Positions 46,171-53,833 of a stretch of DNA of 56,714 nucleotides are shown here, one piece after another (the first letter of the stretch is position 1; each line of letters starts with the position of its first letter). The notes under the pieces were generated by a model that was not told where the DNA came from, did no database searches, and worked only from the letters and a program-made list of their open reading frames with translations. The stretch comes from a virus, in the IMG/VR virus record IMGVR_UViG_3300045741_000168, positions 1 to 56,714 of that record, one strand, 5' to 3'. Made by a program: the position numbers and the translations under genes.

Positions 46171-46670
46171 TTAATATCGATCCTTCTCTCTTGTACCAGG
46201 TGGCAACCGGGAATCTCGACACCATCTTTCAGAAACTTTGCCAGTAATGTTTTGTCTGGCTCTGGTGGCGGTGGCGGTGGATGCCTCATATATTCAGCAG
46301 GAATAAAGTCAACCTCGTCTATTATTACTTTTGGCGGATTGTTTTTGATCGAGATTGCAAAGTAAGGACTATCTACCTTTGATATTCCTGCATACTCCAT
46401 GCAGTCCAGAAGATACTTCTTCAGCCTGGCAGACCTATTCTCAAGGGCCTTCCTGCGACTGTGCATCTGTTCTTCAGCCTGCTTTATAGAAGAAGCCAAG
46501 GCTTCCAGGTTACGACTGAACATCGCAACGTTGGTGGCCTTGGTTTCAAGATCACCGCCGAGCGAATCCAGAGTATCCCTGACAGTTACCTCATCCAAGT
46601 CCAATTCCGATAACTTCTCGATGGACTGACGGTACTCTGTAGCTAATTGATATAACGCTGGTAATGTCAT
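46167..46670 (-). CDS. Gp157-family (Sipho_Gp157) protein
   Basis: 167 residues from ATG 46670 (MTLPALYQLATEYRQ). Long helical N-terminal half (DLDEVTVRDTLDSLGGDLETKATNVA and SIKQAEEQMHSRRKALENRS) and then YFAISIKNNPPKVIIDEVDFIPAEYM: the layout and the KxNPPxV motif are those of the Gp157 family. These proteins lie next to phage recombination and SSB genes. The exact action is not established. Confidence 0.8.
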   Translation of the reverse strand: MTLPALYQLATEYRQSIEKLSELDLDEVTVRDTLDSLGGDLETKATNVAMFSRNLEALASSIKQAEEQMHSRRKALENRSARLKKYLLDCMEYAGISKVDSPYFAISIKNNPPKVIIDEVDFIPAEYMRHPPPPPPEPDKTLLAKFLKDGVEIPGCHLVQERRIDIK

Positions 46671-46678
46671 AATAAATC

Positions 46679-46782
46679 CTTGCTTTGCTTCGCAGAACCC
46701 TGCCACGCCGCGCCCCACACCGCCGAGCCCATCCGCGCCAGCACTGCCTGGCATCACCGCGCCCTGCCCGACCGCGCCGCGC
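46679..46782. repeat. Degenerate 5-bp (NNNGC) repeat array A
   Basis: Read on the plus strand in fives from 46679, twenty pentads (with a single 4-nt slip at the middle) all end in C and fifteen end in GC; the first three bases vary freely. On the transcribed minus strand the units read GCNNN. It fills the gap between the Gp157-like gene and its upstream neighbour. A second array with the same grammar is at 47404-47543. Confidence 0.85.
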
Positions 46783-46792
46783 CGTGATTATA

Positions 46793-47383
46793 TTAAGCAA
46801 CAGCTTTCAATACTTCAACTTCTTCCCACTTGGTAACAACAAACTTCCCATATGGCCCTTTTGTTGCTGGCCTGAAGTCTCCTAGCCCGATACGCTTCCC
46901 AGCATCATCGACAATCATTCTGAAAATCTTTGCTCCGGCAATAGACGTATCAAGATCGACAAGGAATTCCAGCGCCCAGTCATCGAACATAGGCCGATGA
47001 GCCAAGATTCGGCCACCAGTCGATGGGATGCGTACAGCGCGTGTATCGACCTTCCACGGCTGCTTTGTAATCAGTGTGATCTCAGCGCCTTCGATATCGA
47101 CGCAGGCATACAGGTGACTACTCTTGCTGGTGGTTAGTTGAGTCTTGCCAGCTTTGTGAAACCGTCCGCCCTCTACAAGGCACCGCATTAGATTAGGCTG
47201 AGGGATCATAGGTTTACCATCCAACCCGATATATAGCTTGCTCTCTGCAATCTCTAGCGGTGTTCCACGATCCTGTGCGGCTCCCGATCCACGAGTTCCA
47301 TTCGTTGCTGATTCCGCTGCTGCATCGGTAAACTTGTTGCAGATCAGCGGTGTTGTACCTTCGATTCTGATTGATAGTTTCAT
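46793..47383 (-). CDS. Conserved phage protein of recombination region, RAMP-like look
   Basis: 196 residues. MKLSIRIEGTTPLICNKFTD, PMIPQPNLMRCLVEGGRFHK, VDTRAVRIPSTGGRILAHRP, and the glycine-rich GLGDFRPATKGPYGKFVV near the C-terminus. I recall homologues as hypothetical proteins in other phages at the same place. The TPL..N strand plus late G-rich loop are reminiscent of RAMP/Cas7-type RNA-binding folds, or it could be an annealing protein partner of SSB. Both are inferences. Confidence 0.6.
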   Translation of the reverse strand: MKLSIRIEGTTPLICNKFTDAAAESATNGTRGSGAAQDRGTPLEIAESKLYIGLDGKPMIPQPNLMRCLVEGGRFHKAGKTQLTTSKSSHLYACVDIEGAEITLITKQPWKVDTRAVRIPSTGGRILAHRPMFDDWALEFLVDLDTSIAGAKIFRMIVDDAGKRIGLGDFRPATKGPYGKFVVTKWEEVEVLKAVA

Positions 47384-47403
47384 AATTCCTCTTTAGTTAA
47401 AGC

Positions 47404-47543
47404 CTTGCCTATCCTTGCAGCGCTCGGCATTACCATGCAGGGCCCGGCAATACATTGCGTCGCCTCGCCGACCATTGCCCCACCGAGCAATGCTGTGCAG
47501 CGCCGGGCACTACCACGCCGGGCAAAGCCCGGCATTACCATGC
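47404..47543. repeat. Degenerate 5-bp (NNNGC) repeat array B
   Basis: Twenty-eight consecutive pentads with no slip: all 28 end in C, 21 end in GC, the remaining seven have A, T or C before the C. The variable triplets show no unit-to-unit copying beyond a few repeats (CATGC, ATTAC, AGCGC recur). It lies between the RAMP-like-look gene and the SSB gene. Confidence 0.92.
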
Positions 47544-47546
47544 CAT

Positions 47547-47996
47547 CTAATTAAAAGGTATATCGTCATCCATATCGCCGAATGGCGGAGGATCGTTCTC
47601 GGTGTATGCCCTCTTGGGAGCTGACTTTGCAGCAACCCGATCAGACACTCGTGCAGGAGACCTCGGGGGAGACGCAACCCTGTTGGCCTTGATCCGCAAA
47701 CCGCCAGTAACTTTGCCACCGTACGAGATAGATGGGTCTGTGTAGAGCACAACTTCCTGGCCCTTCCAGTCGTCAGTCTCATCAGAGTTCAGGGCGTTGG
47801 CGATCAAATTCATGTTGGTCGGGTTGAGCACCATGCCCTTGTCGAATTCCTTGAAGTAAATCACGTACTTCATTTCCTCAGAATCGCCATCACGTGCAAC
47901 GTTTTCCACTTTGACGCCACGAATAGTGACAATGTAATCTTCTTCCACATCAGCCTGTTTCAGGTATTTGCTCGGCATCATTTTGCTTATCTTCAT
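47547..47996 (-). CDS. ssb: Single-stranded DNA-binding protein (SSB)
   Basis: 149 residues. An OB-fold-like N-terminal domain (YIVTIRGVKVENVARDG, MKYVIYFKEFDKGMVLNPTNM, GQEVVLYTDPSISYGGK) is followed by a basic linker and an acidic tip DMDDDIPFN that mirrors the bacterial SSB tail DDDIPF, which recruits host replication and repair enzymes. It heads the leftward recombination operon. Confidence 0.85.
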   Translation of the reverse strand: MKISKMMPSKYLKQADVEEDYIVTIRGVKVENVARDGDSEEMKYVIYFKEFDKGMVLNPTNMNLIANALNSDETDDWKGQEVVLYTDPSISYGGKVTGGLRIKANRVASPPRSPARVSDRVAAKSAPKRAYTENDPPPFGDMDDDIPFN

Positions 47997-48021
47997 GTTC
48001 CAGTTCCTGTTTGAGTAAAGT

Positions 48022-48044
48022 GCAGGGTTTTGAATAGACCCTGC
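48022..48044 (-). promoter_or_regulatory. Hairpin at the start of the SSB transcript
   Basis: Exact 7-bp inverted repeat GCAGGGT (48022-48028) / ACCCTGC (48038-48044) with a 9-nt loop. It begins within a few bases of the transcription start predicted from the upstream promoter and lies 26 nt before the SSB ATG. It may protect the RNA or serve autoregulation by SSB. Confidence 0.6.
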
Positions 48045-48046
48045 GA

Positions 48047-48076
48047 ACTATAGTGGCGGCCAACCAAGGAGTCCAA
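48047..48076 (-). promoter_or_regulatory. Candidate promoter for the SSB/Gp157 operon
   Basis: Minus-strand TTGGAC (48076-48071), 18-nt spacer, TATAGT (48052-48047): 4/6 and 5/6 matches to sigma-70 boxes. It sits just upstream of the SSB leader hairpin. Confidence 0.5.
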
Positions 48077-48100
48077 CGTCACATAACCAGCCGCCAATCC

Positions 48101-48280
48101 CTAAAGCCACAGCATCGATACTGCGATTAATCCAATCACGATTAGCCAGATATAAACCAACCCGTGATGCTTCGGCCTTTTATAGCCGTAAATAGATATT
48201 GCATCCATTACGCTGTCTTTCATTCTGTCCTGGCAATATCCCCAGCGAAAAGGATAATGCAGAAAGTCCTTATTCGACAT
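48101..48280 (-). CDS. Small membrane protein, 59 aa
   Basis: Soluble MSNKDFLHYPFRWGYCQDRM start, basic KRPKHHG, then a C-terminal transmembrane helix LVYIWLIVIGLIAVSMLWL. Start uncertain (ATG 48280 preferred, TTG 48292 possible). It overlaps the preceding gene. Unknown function. Confidence 0.55.
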   Translation of the reverse strand: MSNKDFLHYPFRWGYCQDRMKDSVMDAISIYGYKRPKHHGLVYIWLIVIGLIAVSMLWL

Positions 48281-48551
48281 ATCGATTGGCAAGGCCCCTC
48301 CATTGTTTATTTTGGTCTAACGACTTATGCAGACTATATTGAGTGCTCAAAGCCATTTCTATAGTAACTCCTGCACAAGTCCAGTAATTCCCGGTCCAGA
48401 AGCTGAACATAACATTTCCCTTCTTTCGCCGCTTCACCTGATATATTCCAGGATATGTTGGTTTGATATAATAATCGAACCATTCCGTTGTTATTCCTTT
48501 ACTGACAAGGCCAGCCGGTTTCAACAATGAGTGCGGCAATGGATTAGTCAT
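48270..48551 (-). CDS. Hypothetical protein, paralogue of the next gene, 93 aa
   Basis: WFDYYIKPTYPGIYQVKRR then FSFWTGNYWTCAG and a final QWRGLANR. The same plan (WF..K.KP..PG.YQVK, Y-W-S/T-G-Y/N-W, W-R-G) is found in the neighbouring 48544-48795 gene, so the two arose by duplication. A common small early phage family; role unknown. Confidence 0.65.
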   Translation of the reverse strand: MTNPLPHSLLKPAGLVSKGITTEWFDYYIKPTYPGIYQVKRRKKGNVMFSFWTGNYWTCAGVTIEMALSTQYSLHKSLDQNKQWRGLANRYVE

Positions 48552-48795
48552 TCATTATTCCTCTCCACATTAGTATCTGATCTTTTTCGTCGCCATCGAA
48601 AGCGAAATATGGTCCTTCCGATAATACTTTGTGTTTCGTATACGTACCCCAATAGCCGCTCCAGTAACACCAATATATCGATGCCCCGAAATAATGTGGT
48701 GCTTTATATGGACGCACCAAGGCTTTTACTTGGTACAGACCGTGATGCACCGGCTTTACCTTTGCCTGAAACCAAGGCGTCATCCGATGTATCAT
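48544..48795 (-). CDS. Hypothetical protein, paralogue of 48270-48551, 83 aa
   Basis: WFQAKVKPVHHGLYQVKAL, IYWCYWSGYWGTY and ILMWRGI mirror the paralogue. Start and stop overlap the genes on either side by a few nt. Unknown role. Confidence 0.65.
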   Translation of the reverse strand: MIHRMTPWFQAKVKPVHHGLYQVKALVRPYKAPHYFGASIYWCYWSGYWGTYTKHKVLSEGPYFAFDGDEKDQILMWRGIMND

Positions 48796-49130
48796 GCAGC
48801 CTCCTCATCTCGATAGCCCCACGACATACGATCATGGAGTTGAAGTAGCTCATCTTCCCATCGTTCGATGATATGCTCTTGCAGCACATCCTCCGGATGC
48901 TTGCACCAGACCCCATTGATGAGCGCGCCAGTGATGAACAGTTCTGCCGGCTCACCTTCTTCCGGCGTGTCTAGGCTGTAGCATGGCTCGGAACCTGGGT
49001 GAAATTCGTACTCTACCAGGAACTCTACTTCCCCAGCCCGTAACACGTACATTTCACGGTTTGGATCAGTCGGGTACAGGCTTGTGCCCTCGTACTGAGC
49101 CAGCCTCTCTTTGTCTGTGCCGTATGCCAT
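48792..49130 (-). CDS. Hypothetical acidic protein, 112 aa
   Basis: From MAYGTDKERLAQYEG. Strongly acidic (EGEPAELF, EDVLQEHIIERWEDELLQL). The N-terminal beta region GEVEFLVEYEFHPGSEPCYS resembles small phage early proteins. Unknown role. Confidence 0.6.
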   Translation of the reverse strand: MAYGTDKERLAQYEGTSLYPTDPNREMYVLRAGEVEFLVEYEFHPGSEPCYSLDTPEEGEPAELFITGALINGVWCKHPEDVLQEHIIERWEDELLQLHDRMSWGYRDEEAA

Positions 49131-49174
49131 GATGGACCCCATGTGTTGCTGACACTGTGGATTATAGTCGATGG

Positions 49175-49453
49175 TTAGACGATGCCAATATCCTTATCTG
49201 TAACATCGGTAACAATACGTAACACTATCATCGCATGCTCGCATTGGTGTAGAATAGGATATGAGATTGGTTGTTCGTTAGGGCATTTGGGGCGTCTGAA
49301 GTAGCTGCACTCGGCGCAGGAGACACGAGGATCGATATCACGATCACGGCGCACCAGCCGATCAGCGAGGGCCGACGCGCGGTGGTCTGGAAGCAAGTTG
49401 TTCAGAAATAGTCGTTCACGAGCCAAGAACAAGTCGATCTCTGCGGTGTTCAT
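49175..49453 (-). CDS. Zinc-binding small protein, 92 aa
   Basis: From MNTAEIDLFLARE. A helical region (ALADRLVRRDRDIDPRVS) leads into CAECSYFRRPKCPNEQ and HQCEH, a four-Cys/His zinc site. An upstream start at 49495 extends it by 14 residues. It is the first gene of the leftward early cluster, divergent from the replication genes. Confidence 0.55.
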   Translation of the reverse strand: MNTAEIDLFLARERLFLNNLLPDHRASALADRLVRRDRDIDPRVSCAECSYFRRPKCPNEQPISYPILHQCEHAMIVLRIVTDVTDKDIGIV

Positions 49454-49506
49454 CGCCTCGCTATGGGGCCAACAAAAGCGGTCTGGATTTAACATAGGAG
49501 AAAAAT

Positions 49507-49764
49507 ATGGTTGACCTCAATGCTTCCGTAAAGGAAATGAAAGATGGTCGAGTAGCTATAGCAATAAAACTAGCGTCTGGCATAGAAGGTAGACTAGATG
49601 GTGCCAGTGAACGTGCTCAGGCATTGGCCCTGTTACGTCTTATATTCAATGAACTTAGGCGGCTAGGATGTAGCGATGCAGGAGTAGAAGTGTTCATTTC
49701 TGCTGTAGCAAGATCAGTATTGATCGACAAGTACGATTTGGCCACCTTGTGGGGCATAGGATGA
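49507..49764 (+). CDS. Hypothetical protein, first gene of the rightward replication operon, 85 aa
   Basis: Helical, MVDLNASVKEMKDGRVAIAI then ERAQALALLRLIFNELRRLG. Shine-Dalgarno AGGAG 6 nt before ATG. It overlaps the next gene by 4 nt (ATGA). Unknown role, probably tied to replication control by position. Confidence 0.6.
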   Translation: MVDLNASVKEMKDGRVAIAIKLASGIEGRLDGASERAQALALLRLIFNELRRLGCSDAGVEVFISAVARSVLIDKYDLATLWGIG

Positions 49765-50333
49765 AGTACATGATTACACCATTGTCAGCCGTGGTGCATG
49801 GCGTAGATGAGTCTGCGATCTTTGGTGAGTATCGTACCATCGTTAGCATCGAAGATGATGGTGACGGTATTTACATACAACTGGATCAGGATAAGGAGAA
49901 TCGGCCAGGAAGAATTAAGCTCAACGGACTCGAAGAACTACACAAAGTAGTCGAAGCAGCGACCAAGCTGATGAAGGCTCACGAGAAGCCCGCTGAGATC
50001 GTAGAGACCGATGACTACAAGTGCCCGAACTGTCCTGCTGAGAAGCTGGTGGAGTTGTACCATAAACAATTGCCTGAACTGCCTAGAATTGTAGATATGT
50101 CATCGACCAGACTGAAACATTTGGCCGCACGATGGAGACAAGTTGTTGCTGAAGAAAAGATGACGCGCCAGGAAGGTTTGAATTGGTGGGTAAAGTTCTT
50201 TGGCATGGTCAAAGAGTCCCCGTTCTTGATGGGCACCAACAATCAGAACTGGCGCGCCAGCCTGGACTGGCTCATCGTACAGGACAACTTTCTCAAGGTG
50301 ATCGAAAGGAAATATCACCGTGAAGTTTCGTGA
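49761..50333 (+). CDS. Replication initiation protein, C-terminal type (O-like)
   Basis: 190 residues from ATG 49761. The C-terminal two-thirds (VELYHKQLPELPRIVDMSS, HLAARWRQVV, GLNWWVKFFGMVKESPFLMG, WRASLDWLIVQDNFLKVIE) is the conserved helical domain found in lambda-O-like and related phage replication proteins. The N-terminal 85 residues are a different beta domain, and CPNCPAEK is a possible zinc knuckle. It would bring the host helicase to the origin. Confidence 0.72.
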   Translation: MKYMITPLSAVVHGVDESAIFGEYRTIVSIEDDGDGIYIQLDQDKENRPGRIKLNGLEELHKVVEAATKLMKAHEKPAEIVETDDYKCPNCPAEKLVELYHKQLPELPRIVDMSSTRLKHLAARWRQVVAEEKMTRQEGLNWWVKFFGMVKESPFLMGTNNQNWRASLDWLIVQDNFLKVIERKYHREVS

Positions 50334-51001
50334 TGGCTGAGAAAGTAACAATCGGGAACGCGGAACTGTGGCACGGGGACTGCCGCGATGTACTGCCACT
50401 ACTGCCGAAGCATGACCTGCTACTGACTGACCCGCCGTATGGCATTGGCACTGGAGCTGCATCAGTTGGCAGGGGTGCGAAGCTGTGGGGCGCACAGGAT
50501 TGGGATTTGGTGATTGCCAATGACGCTGTGCAGCTATCGCTTTCAAAGGCTGGGACGGCGATTGTTTGGGGTGGCAATTACTACCCGCTTCCGCCTTCTC
50601 GGTGTTGGCTTCTCTGGGACAAAAAGCAATCGGATGCTTGGTATTCAACGGCTCACTTCGAGATGGCTTGGACGAACATGAACAAGAACTCCCACGCATT
50701 CCGAATGTCGCGAGTAGAGGCGCACACAGGGATGAACAAGGAGCACCCTTCGCAGAAGCCTTTACGACTGATGTCGTGGTGCATCGACCAAGCGGGCCGT
50801 CCTGGCGTTGTGCTTGACCCTTTTATGGGCAGCGGCACAACCGGCGTTGCCTGCGCCCAGCTTGGCAAAGCCTTCACAGGCATCGAACGCGAGCGCAAGT
50901 ATTTCGACATTGCCTGCGAGCGCATCAGCCGCAGCCAGGCACAGGGCAAGTTAATACCACATGAATCAGCGATAAATCAGATACAGGAACCATTGTTATG
51001 A
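50333..51001 (+). CDS. DNA adenine N6-methyltransferase
   Basis: 222 residues. LLLTDPPYGIG is the catalytic DPPY motif (about 33-36), and VVLDPFMGSGTTGVACAQLG is the SAM-binding FxGxG motif near the C-terminus, so a beta-class (motif order IV then I) enzyme. KEHPSQKPLRLM is a further family signature. It probably protects phage DNA. The start ATG shares a base with the previous TGA. Confidence 0.9.
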   Translation: MAEKVTIGNAELWHGDCRDVLPLLPKHDLLLTDPPYGIGTGAASVGRGAKLWGAQDWDLVIANDAVQLSLSKAGTAIVWGGNYYPLPPSRCWLLWDKKQSDAWYSTAHFEMAWTNMNKNSHAFRMSRVEAHTGMNKEHPSQKPLRLMSWCIDQAGRPGVVLDPFMGSGTTGVACAQLGKAFTGIERERKYFDIACERISRSQAQGKLIPHESAINQIQEPLL

Positions 51002-51402
51002 AGTTTCGTGAAGCACTGGAGAAGAAAGAAGAATCGGCTGATGACCGCATGTGTCGGGCCAGTGGATGCCCGAACCGATGGAGCGTGAGTATCGATGGCA
51101 AATTATGCCAGTGGCACGCATTCGCAGAGATGATCGACTGGCCGCGTATCACTCGTGAGCAGATCGACAACGAAGCGGCACGGATCCGAAAGTCTGTCGC
51201 ACCGAAACAACCGCAGCATCAATACACTCGGGAAGAAAAGAAGGAAATACTGCGCAAGTTGCCTGCTGCGGCGAAGGAATTGAAGCTGGAAACGGCCAGG
51301 CTTGGATGGGCGTATCAGCTACGGGCGCGTGACGAAGCCGGGGAAGCTCTTACACCGTACCAACGTACAGCATGGCGCGAAGCATTGAGGAGGATTGAAT
51401 GA
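50998..51402 (+). CDS. Phage protein with zinc-binding motif, 134 aa
   Basis: MCRASGCPNRWSVSIDGKLCQWHAFAE is a C-x4-C ... C-x2-H site seen in phage replication-region proteins. The C-terminal half is a charged helical domain (ILRKLPAAAKELKLETARLG). ATGA overlaps with the methyltransferase stop. Confidence 0.65.
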   Translation: MKFREALEKKEESADDRMCRASGCPNRWSVSIDGKLCQWHAFAEMIDWPRITREQIDNEAARIRKSVAPKQPQHQYTREEKKEILRKLPAAAKELKLETARLGWAYQLRARDEAGEALTPYQRTAWREALRRIE

Positions 51403-51650
51403 AGAATAACAAATTTCATCGATGGTTCGTTTCGCAGCACTTGGATCGTCCATCAAAGCTGGAAATAAGCGAGCTAATGGACGCGATGAGCGCCAAGCAA
51501 AAAGAAGTAGATGCACTTGCCAGACTAATCCGCGAATGTCAGGACTGGCATATCCAATACAAAAGTGCGCTACTCGCATGGAAGGCAAGAGCGTATGAAG
51601 ATGCGCTACACCTATGGAACGAAAGAAAGCATGAAGATGAGAAAGATTAG
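51399..51650 (+). CDS. Hypothetical coiled-coil protein, 83 aa
   Basis: Long single helix (SELMDAMSAKQKEVDALARLIRECQDWHIQ with turns). Coupled by overlap to the gene before. Unknown role. Confidence 0.55.
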   Translation: MKNNKFHRWFVSQHLDRPSKLEISELMDAMSAKQKEVDALARLIRECQDWHIQYKSALLAWKARAYEDALHLWNERKHEDEKD

Positions 51651-51654
51651 AAAT

Positions 51655-51870
51655 ATGAATGAAAAAATCTGTCGTGAGTGTGGTAAGACAGAAAGAGATC
51701 ATCACGAATTCGATCCGATGATGCCTGATCCACGTTGTATGTGCGATCCTAGAGACTGGTTCGATGATGGAATAACAAGGATTTGCCCAGAATTCACGCC
51801 ACGCGACGAAGATCAAGAACAAGATGGGCGTTGTAAAGTATGCGAACATGTCGAGGCTTGCCACGGCTGA
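51655..51870 (+). CDS. Small zinc-binding protein, 71 aa
   Basis: MNEKICRECGKTERDHHEFD, then RCMCDP, ICPEF and CKVCEHVEACH: several Cys pairs typical of a zinc ribbon or NinF/NinZ-like small phage protein. Immediately followed by NinB. Confidence 0.55.
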   Translation: MNEKICRECGKTERDHHEFDPMMPDPRCMCDPRDWFDDGITRICPEFTPRDEDQEQDGRCKVCEHVEACHG

Positions 51871-52266
51871 ATGAAGCAGACCTTCTACATGGCCCATGCT
51901 GAGGCTCGCAGGAACGCCATAGAAGCCGTCAGAAACGCGCCTGAAGGCTACAAAGTCACCATCGACTCACCAAGGCGCACTGACCCAGAGAATCGTCTCA
52001 TGCACGCTCTGATAGGCGAGGTTGCAGCGGCCAAGGTATGGGATGGGAAGCGCCTGCCGATGGAAGTCTGGAAGCGCCTGCTCGTTGCAGCTTGGTGCCG
52101 GGCAAGTGGTGAACCTGCTGAGATGTACCGATCCTTGGACGGTCAAGGCATAGATATTGTGCCGAAACGCACAGGAAAGCTCACAAAGAAGGAATGTGCA
52201 GACCTTATAGAGTTTATTTACGCCTGGGGCGCAGAAAATGGAGTAAACTGGTCTGTGGACATATAA
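51871..52266 (+). CDS. ninB: NinB-family recombination protein
   Basis: 131 residues. YKVTIDSPRRTDPENRLMHALIGEVA and LPMEVWKRLLVAAWCRA are NinB (lambda Orf) landmarks, with GIDIVPKRTGKLTKKECADLIEFIYAWGAENGV (with turns) at the C-terminus. Orf-type proteins are recombination mediators that help load strand-exchange protein on SSB-coated DNA. Confidence 0.88.
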   Translation: MKQTFYMAHAEARRNAIEAVRNAPEGYKVTIDSPRRTDPENRLMHALIGEVAAAKVWDGKRLPMEVWKRLLVAAWCRASGEPAEMYRSLDGQGIDIVPKRTGKLTKKECADLIEFIYAWGAENGVNWSVDI

Positions 52267-52282
52267 TTGCCGGAAAAATTTT

Positions 52283-52564
52283 GTGAAAAGTAAAAACTCT
52301 AAGGCGATTTCACATGCAGAGTCAAGGCACATGCAGAGGGTCAAAGAATTACCCTGTTCAGTATGCGATTCTCCAGGTCCGAGCGACGCGCACCATATCA
52401 ACCAGGGTCAGCACTGGACTGTAGTGGCATTGTGCAAGGACTGTCATCAGCATTCATTTCATGGATGGCATGGGCAAAGATGGGCATGGCAATTGCGCAA
52501 AATGGATGAACTTGATGCTTTGGCAATTACGATAAAGCGGATAATTGGAGATAAATATGATTAA
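52283..52564 (+). CDS. HNH-like / Ref-type nuclease
   Basis: 93 residues from a GTG start. CSVCDSPGPSDAHHINQGQH then LCKDCHQHSFHGWHG are an HNH/His-Me-finger-type site with two CxxC zinc pairs, as in Ref-family recombination enhancing nucleases of phages. A neighbour of NinB and RusA, which supports a role in recombination. Only the fold level is confident. Confidence 0.7.
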   Translation: MKSKNSKAISHAESRHMQRVKELPCSVCDSPGPSDAHHINQGQHWTVVALCKDCHQHSFHGWHGQRWAWQLRKMDELDALAITIKRIIGDKYD

Positions 52565-52988
52565 ACCGTGGCTTAGTTTCACTGTTCCTGGTGTTGCAGT
52601 TGCAAAGGGCCGAGCGCGAGTGGTCAAGGGCCACGCTTATACGCCTGAGAAAACAAAGACCTATGGCGATACTGTTGGCTGGATCGCCAGGGATGCGATG
52701 GGTAAGATCGGGCGGCAGCTTACTTTGGAGCCTGTTTATGTCGAGATCGACATTGGAGTTCCAATTCCAAAAGGCTTTGGAGTAAAACGCCGTGCGGCGG
52801 CTCTGTCTGGGGAGTTACATCCCACGCAGAAGCCTGACCTGGATAACATCATCAAATCGATCTATGACTCGATGAACAAGATCGCGTACAAGGATGATGC
52901 CCAGATCGTCAAAACGCTCGTAAAGAAGATATACGCTCCTGAACCATATGCGGAAGTGCGTGTATGGCGCATGATTGATCTAGTATGA
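52557..52988 (+). CDS. rusA: RusA-family Holliday junction resolvase
   Basis: 143 residues from ATG 52557. FTVPGVAVAKGRARVV at the N-terminus, and HPTQKPDLDNIIKSIYDSMN / YKDDAQIV carry the metal-binding aspartates of RusA (D in KPDLDN and in DDAQIV). It resolves branched recombination intermediates before packaging. Its stop overlaps the PseB-like start. Confidence 0.92.
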   Translation: MIKPWLSFTVPGVAVAKGRARVVKGHAYTPEKTKTYGDTVGWIARDAMGKIGRQLTLEPVYVEIDIGVPIPKGFGVKRRAAALSGELHPTQKPDLDNIIKSIYDSMNKIAYKDDAQIVKTLVKKIYAPEPYAEVRVWRMIDLV

Positions 52989-53833
52989 AGTCTGTTCTCG
53001 TAACAGGTGGCGCGGGGTTCTGGGGGTTTGGATTTGCCAGGGCCGCTCTGGACTTGCAGTGTGTTCAGCGAATCTGTATCTATAGCCGAGGTGAACACGC
53101 ACAGCATTTAATGCGACAACATCTTGGTAATAATCCATTGCTGCGATTCTTTATCGGGGATGTGCGGGATAAAGACAGGCTGCTCAGGGCCATGCACGAG
53201 GTCGATGTGGTGGTTCATGCAGCGGCGCTGAAGAGGGTGGAGGTGGGAGAGTACGACTCAGGTGAGATAGCCAAGACCAATGTTGGTGGGACACAATTTG
53301 TTATCGAAGCTGCTCAGGAAACTGGAGTACGAAAATGTGTGCTCATCAGTAGCGACAAGGCTTGTGAGCCAAGGAACTGCTACGGAGCGTCGAAGTTAAT
53401 GGCTGAGAAGCTGTTTCTGTCGGCCAATAACTCTCGCGGCCAAACTGGTCCGATATTTTCTGTCGTGAGATATGGAAATGTGGCCGGCAGCACAGGATCG
53501 GTAATCCCCACATGGTCACGTGAGCATGAGCAAGGCCGTCCAGTAAGACTTACTCACCCCGACGCCACACGATTCTGGATGACTCGTAAAGAGGCTGTAG
53601 GCTTGGTGATGCGGACAATCGACACGATGAAAGGTGGAGAACTGGTAATTCCAGAGCTACCGGCGTACAGATTGGCTGATTTGGCTACAGCAATGGGAGT
53701 GGAATATAACGTTCATGGACTGAATCCGGGAGAGAAAATGCACGAGTCGATGAAACATGGCGAGACAAGTAACGATGCGAGACGCATGACAATCAGCGAG
53801 ATTCGTGAACAACTGAAGGTGATTTATGCTTAG
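52985..53833 (+). CDS. pseB: NAD-dependent epimerase/dehydratase, PseB-like (UDP-GlcNAc 4,6-dehydratase type)
   Basis: 282 residues, shorter than bacterial PseB (about 330). Rossmann motif TGGAGFWG at 7-14; D60 acidic in FIGDVRD; ISSDKACEPRNCYGASK with S122/S123-D124-K125 and the Y133-x3-K137 catalytic pair. GDVRDKDRL, HAAALKRVEVGEYD and RFWMTRKEAVGLVM place it in the CapD/PseB inverting dehydratase clan. This would make the first 4-keto intermediate of pseudaminic acid. The start overlaps the RusA stop (ATGA). Confidence 0.8.
   Translation: MKSVLVTGGAGFWGFGFARAALDLQCVQRICIYSRGEHAQHLMRQHLGNNPLLRFFIGDVRDKDRLLRAMHEVDVVVHAAALKRVEVGEYDSGEIAKTNVGGTQFVIEAAQETGVRKCVLISSDKACEPRNCYGASKLMAEKLFLSANNSRGQTGPIFSVVRYGNVAGSTGSVIPTWSREHEQGRPVRLTHPDATRFWMTRKEAVGLVMRTIDTMKGGELVIPELPAYRLADLATAMGVEYNVHGLNPGEKMHESMKHGETSNDARRMTISEIREQLKVIYA

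Noticed and set aside
47415-47624. Small Cys/Arg/His-rich ORFs in the pentad arrays (also 46685-46885 and 46591-46800)
   Set aside because: They only translate the 5-bp periodic DNA, giving low-complexity repeats.
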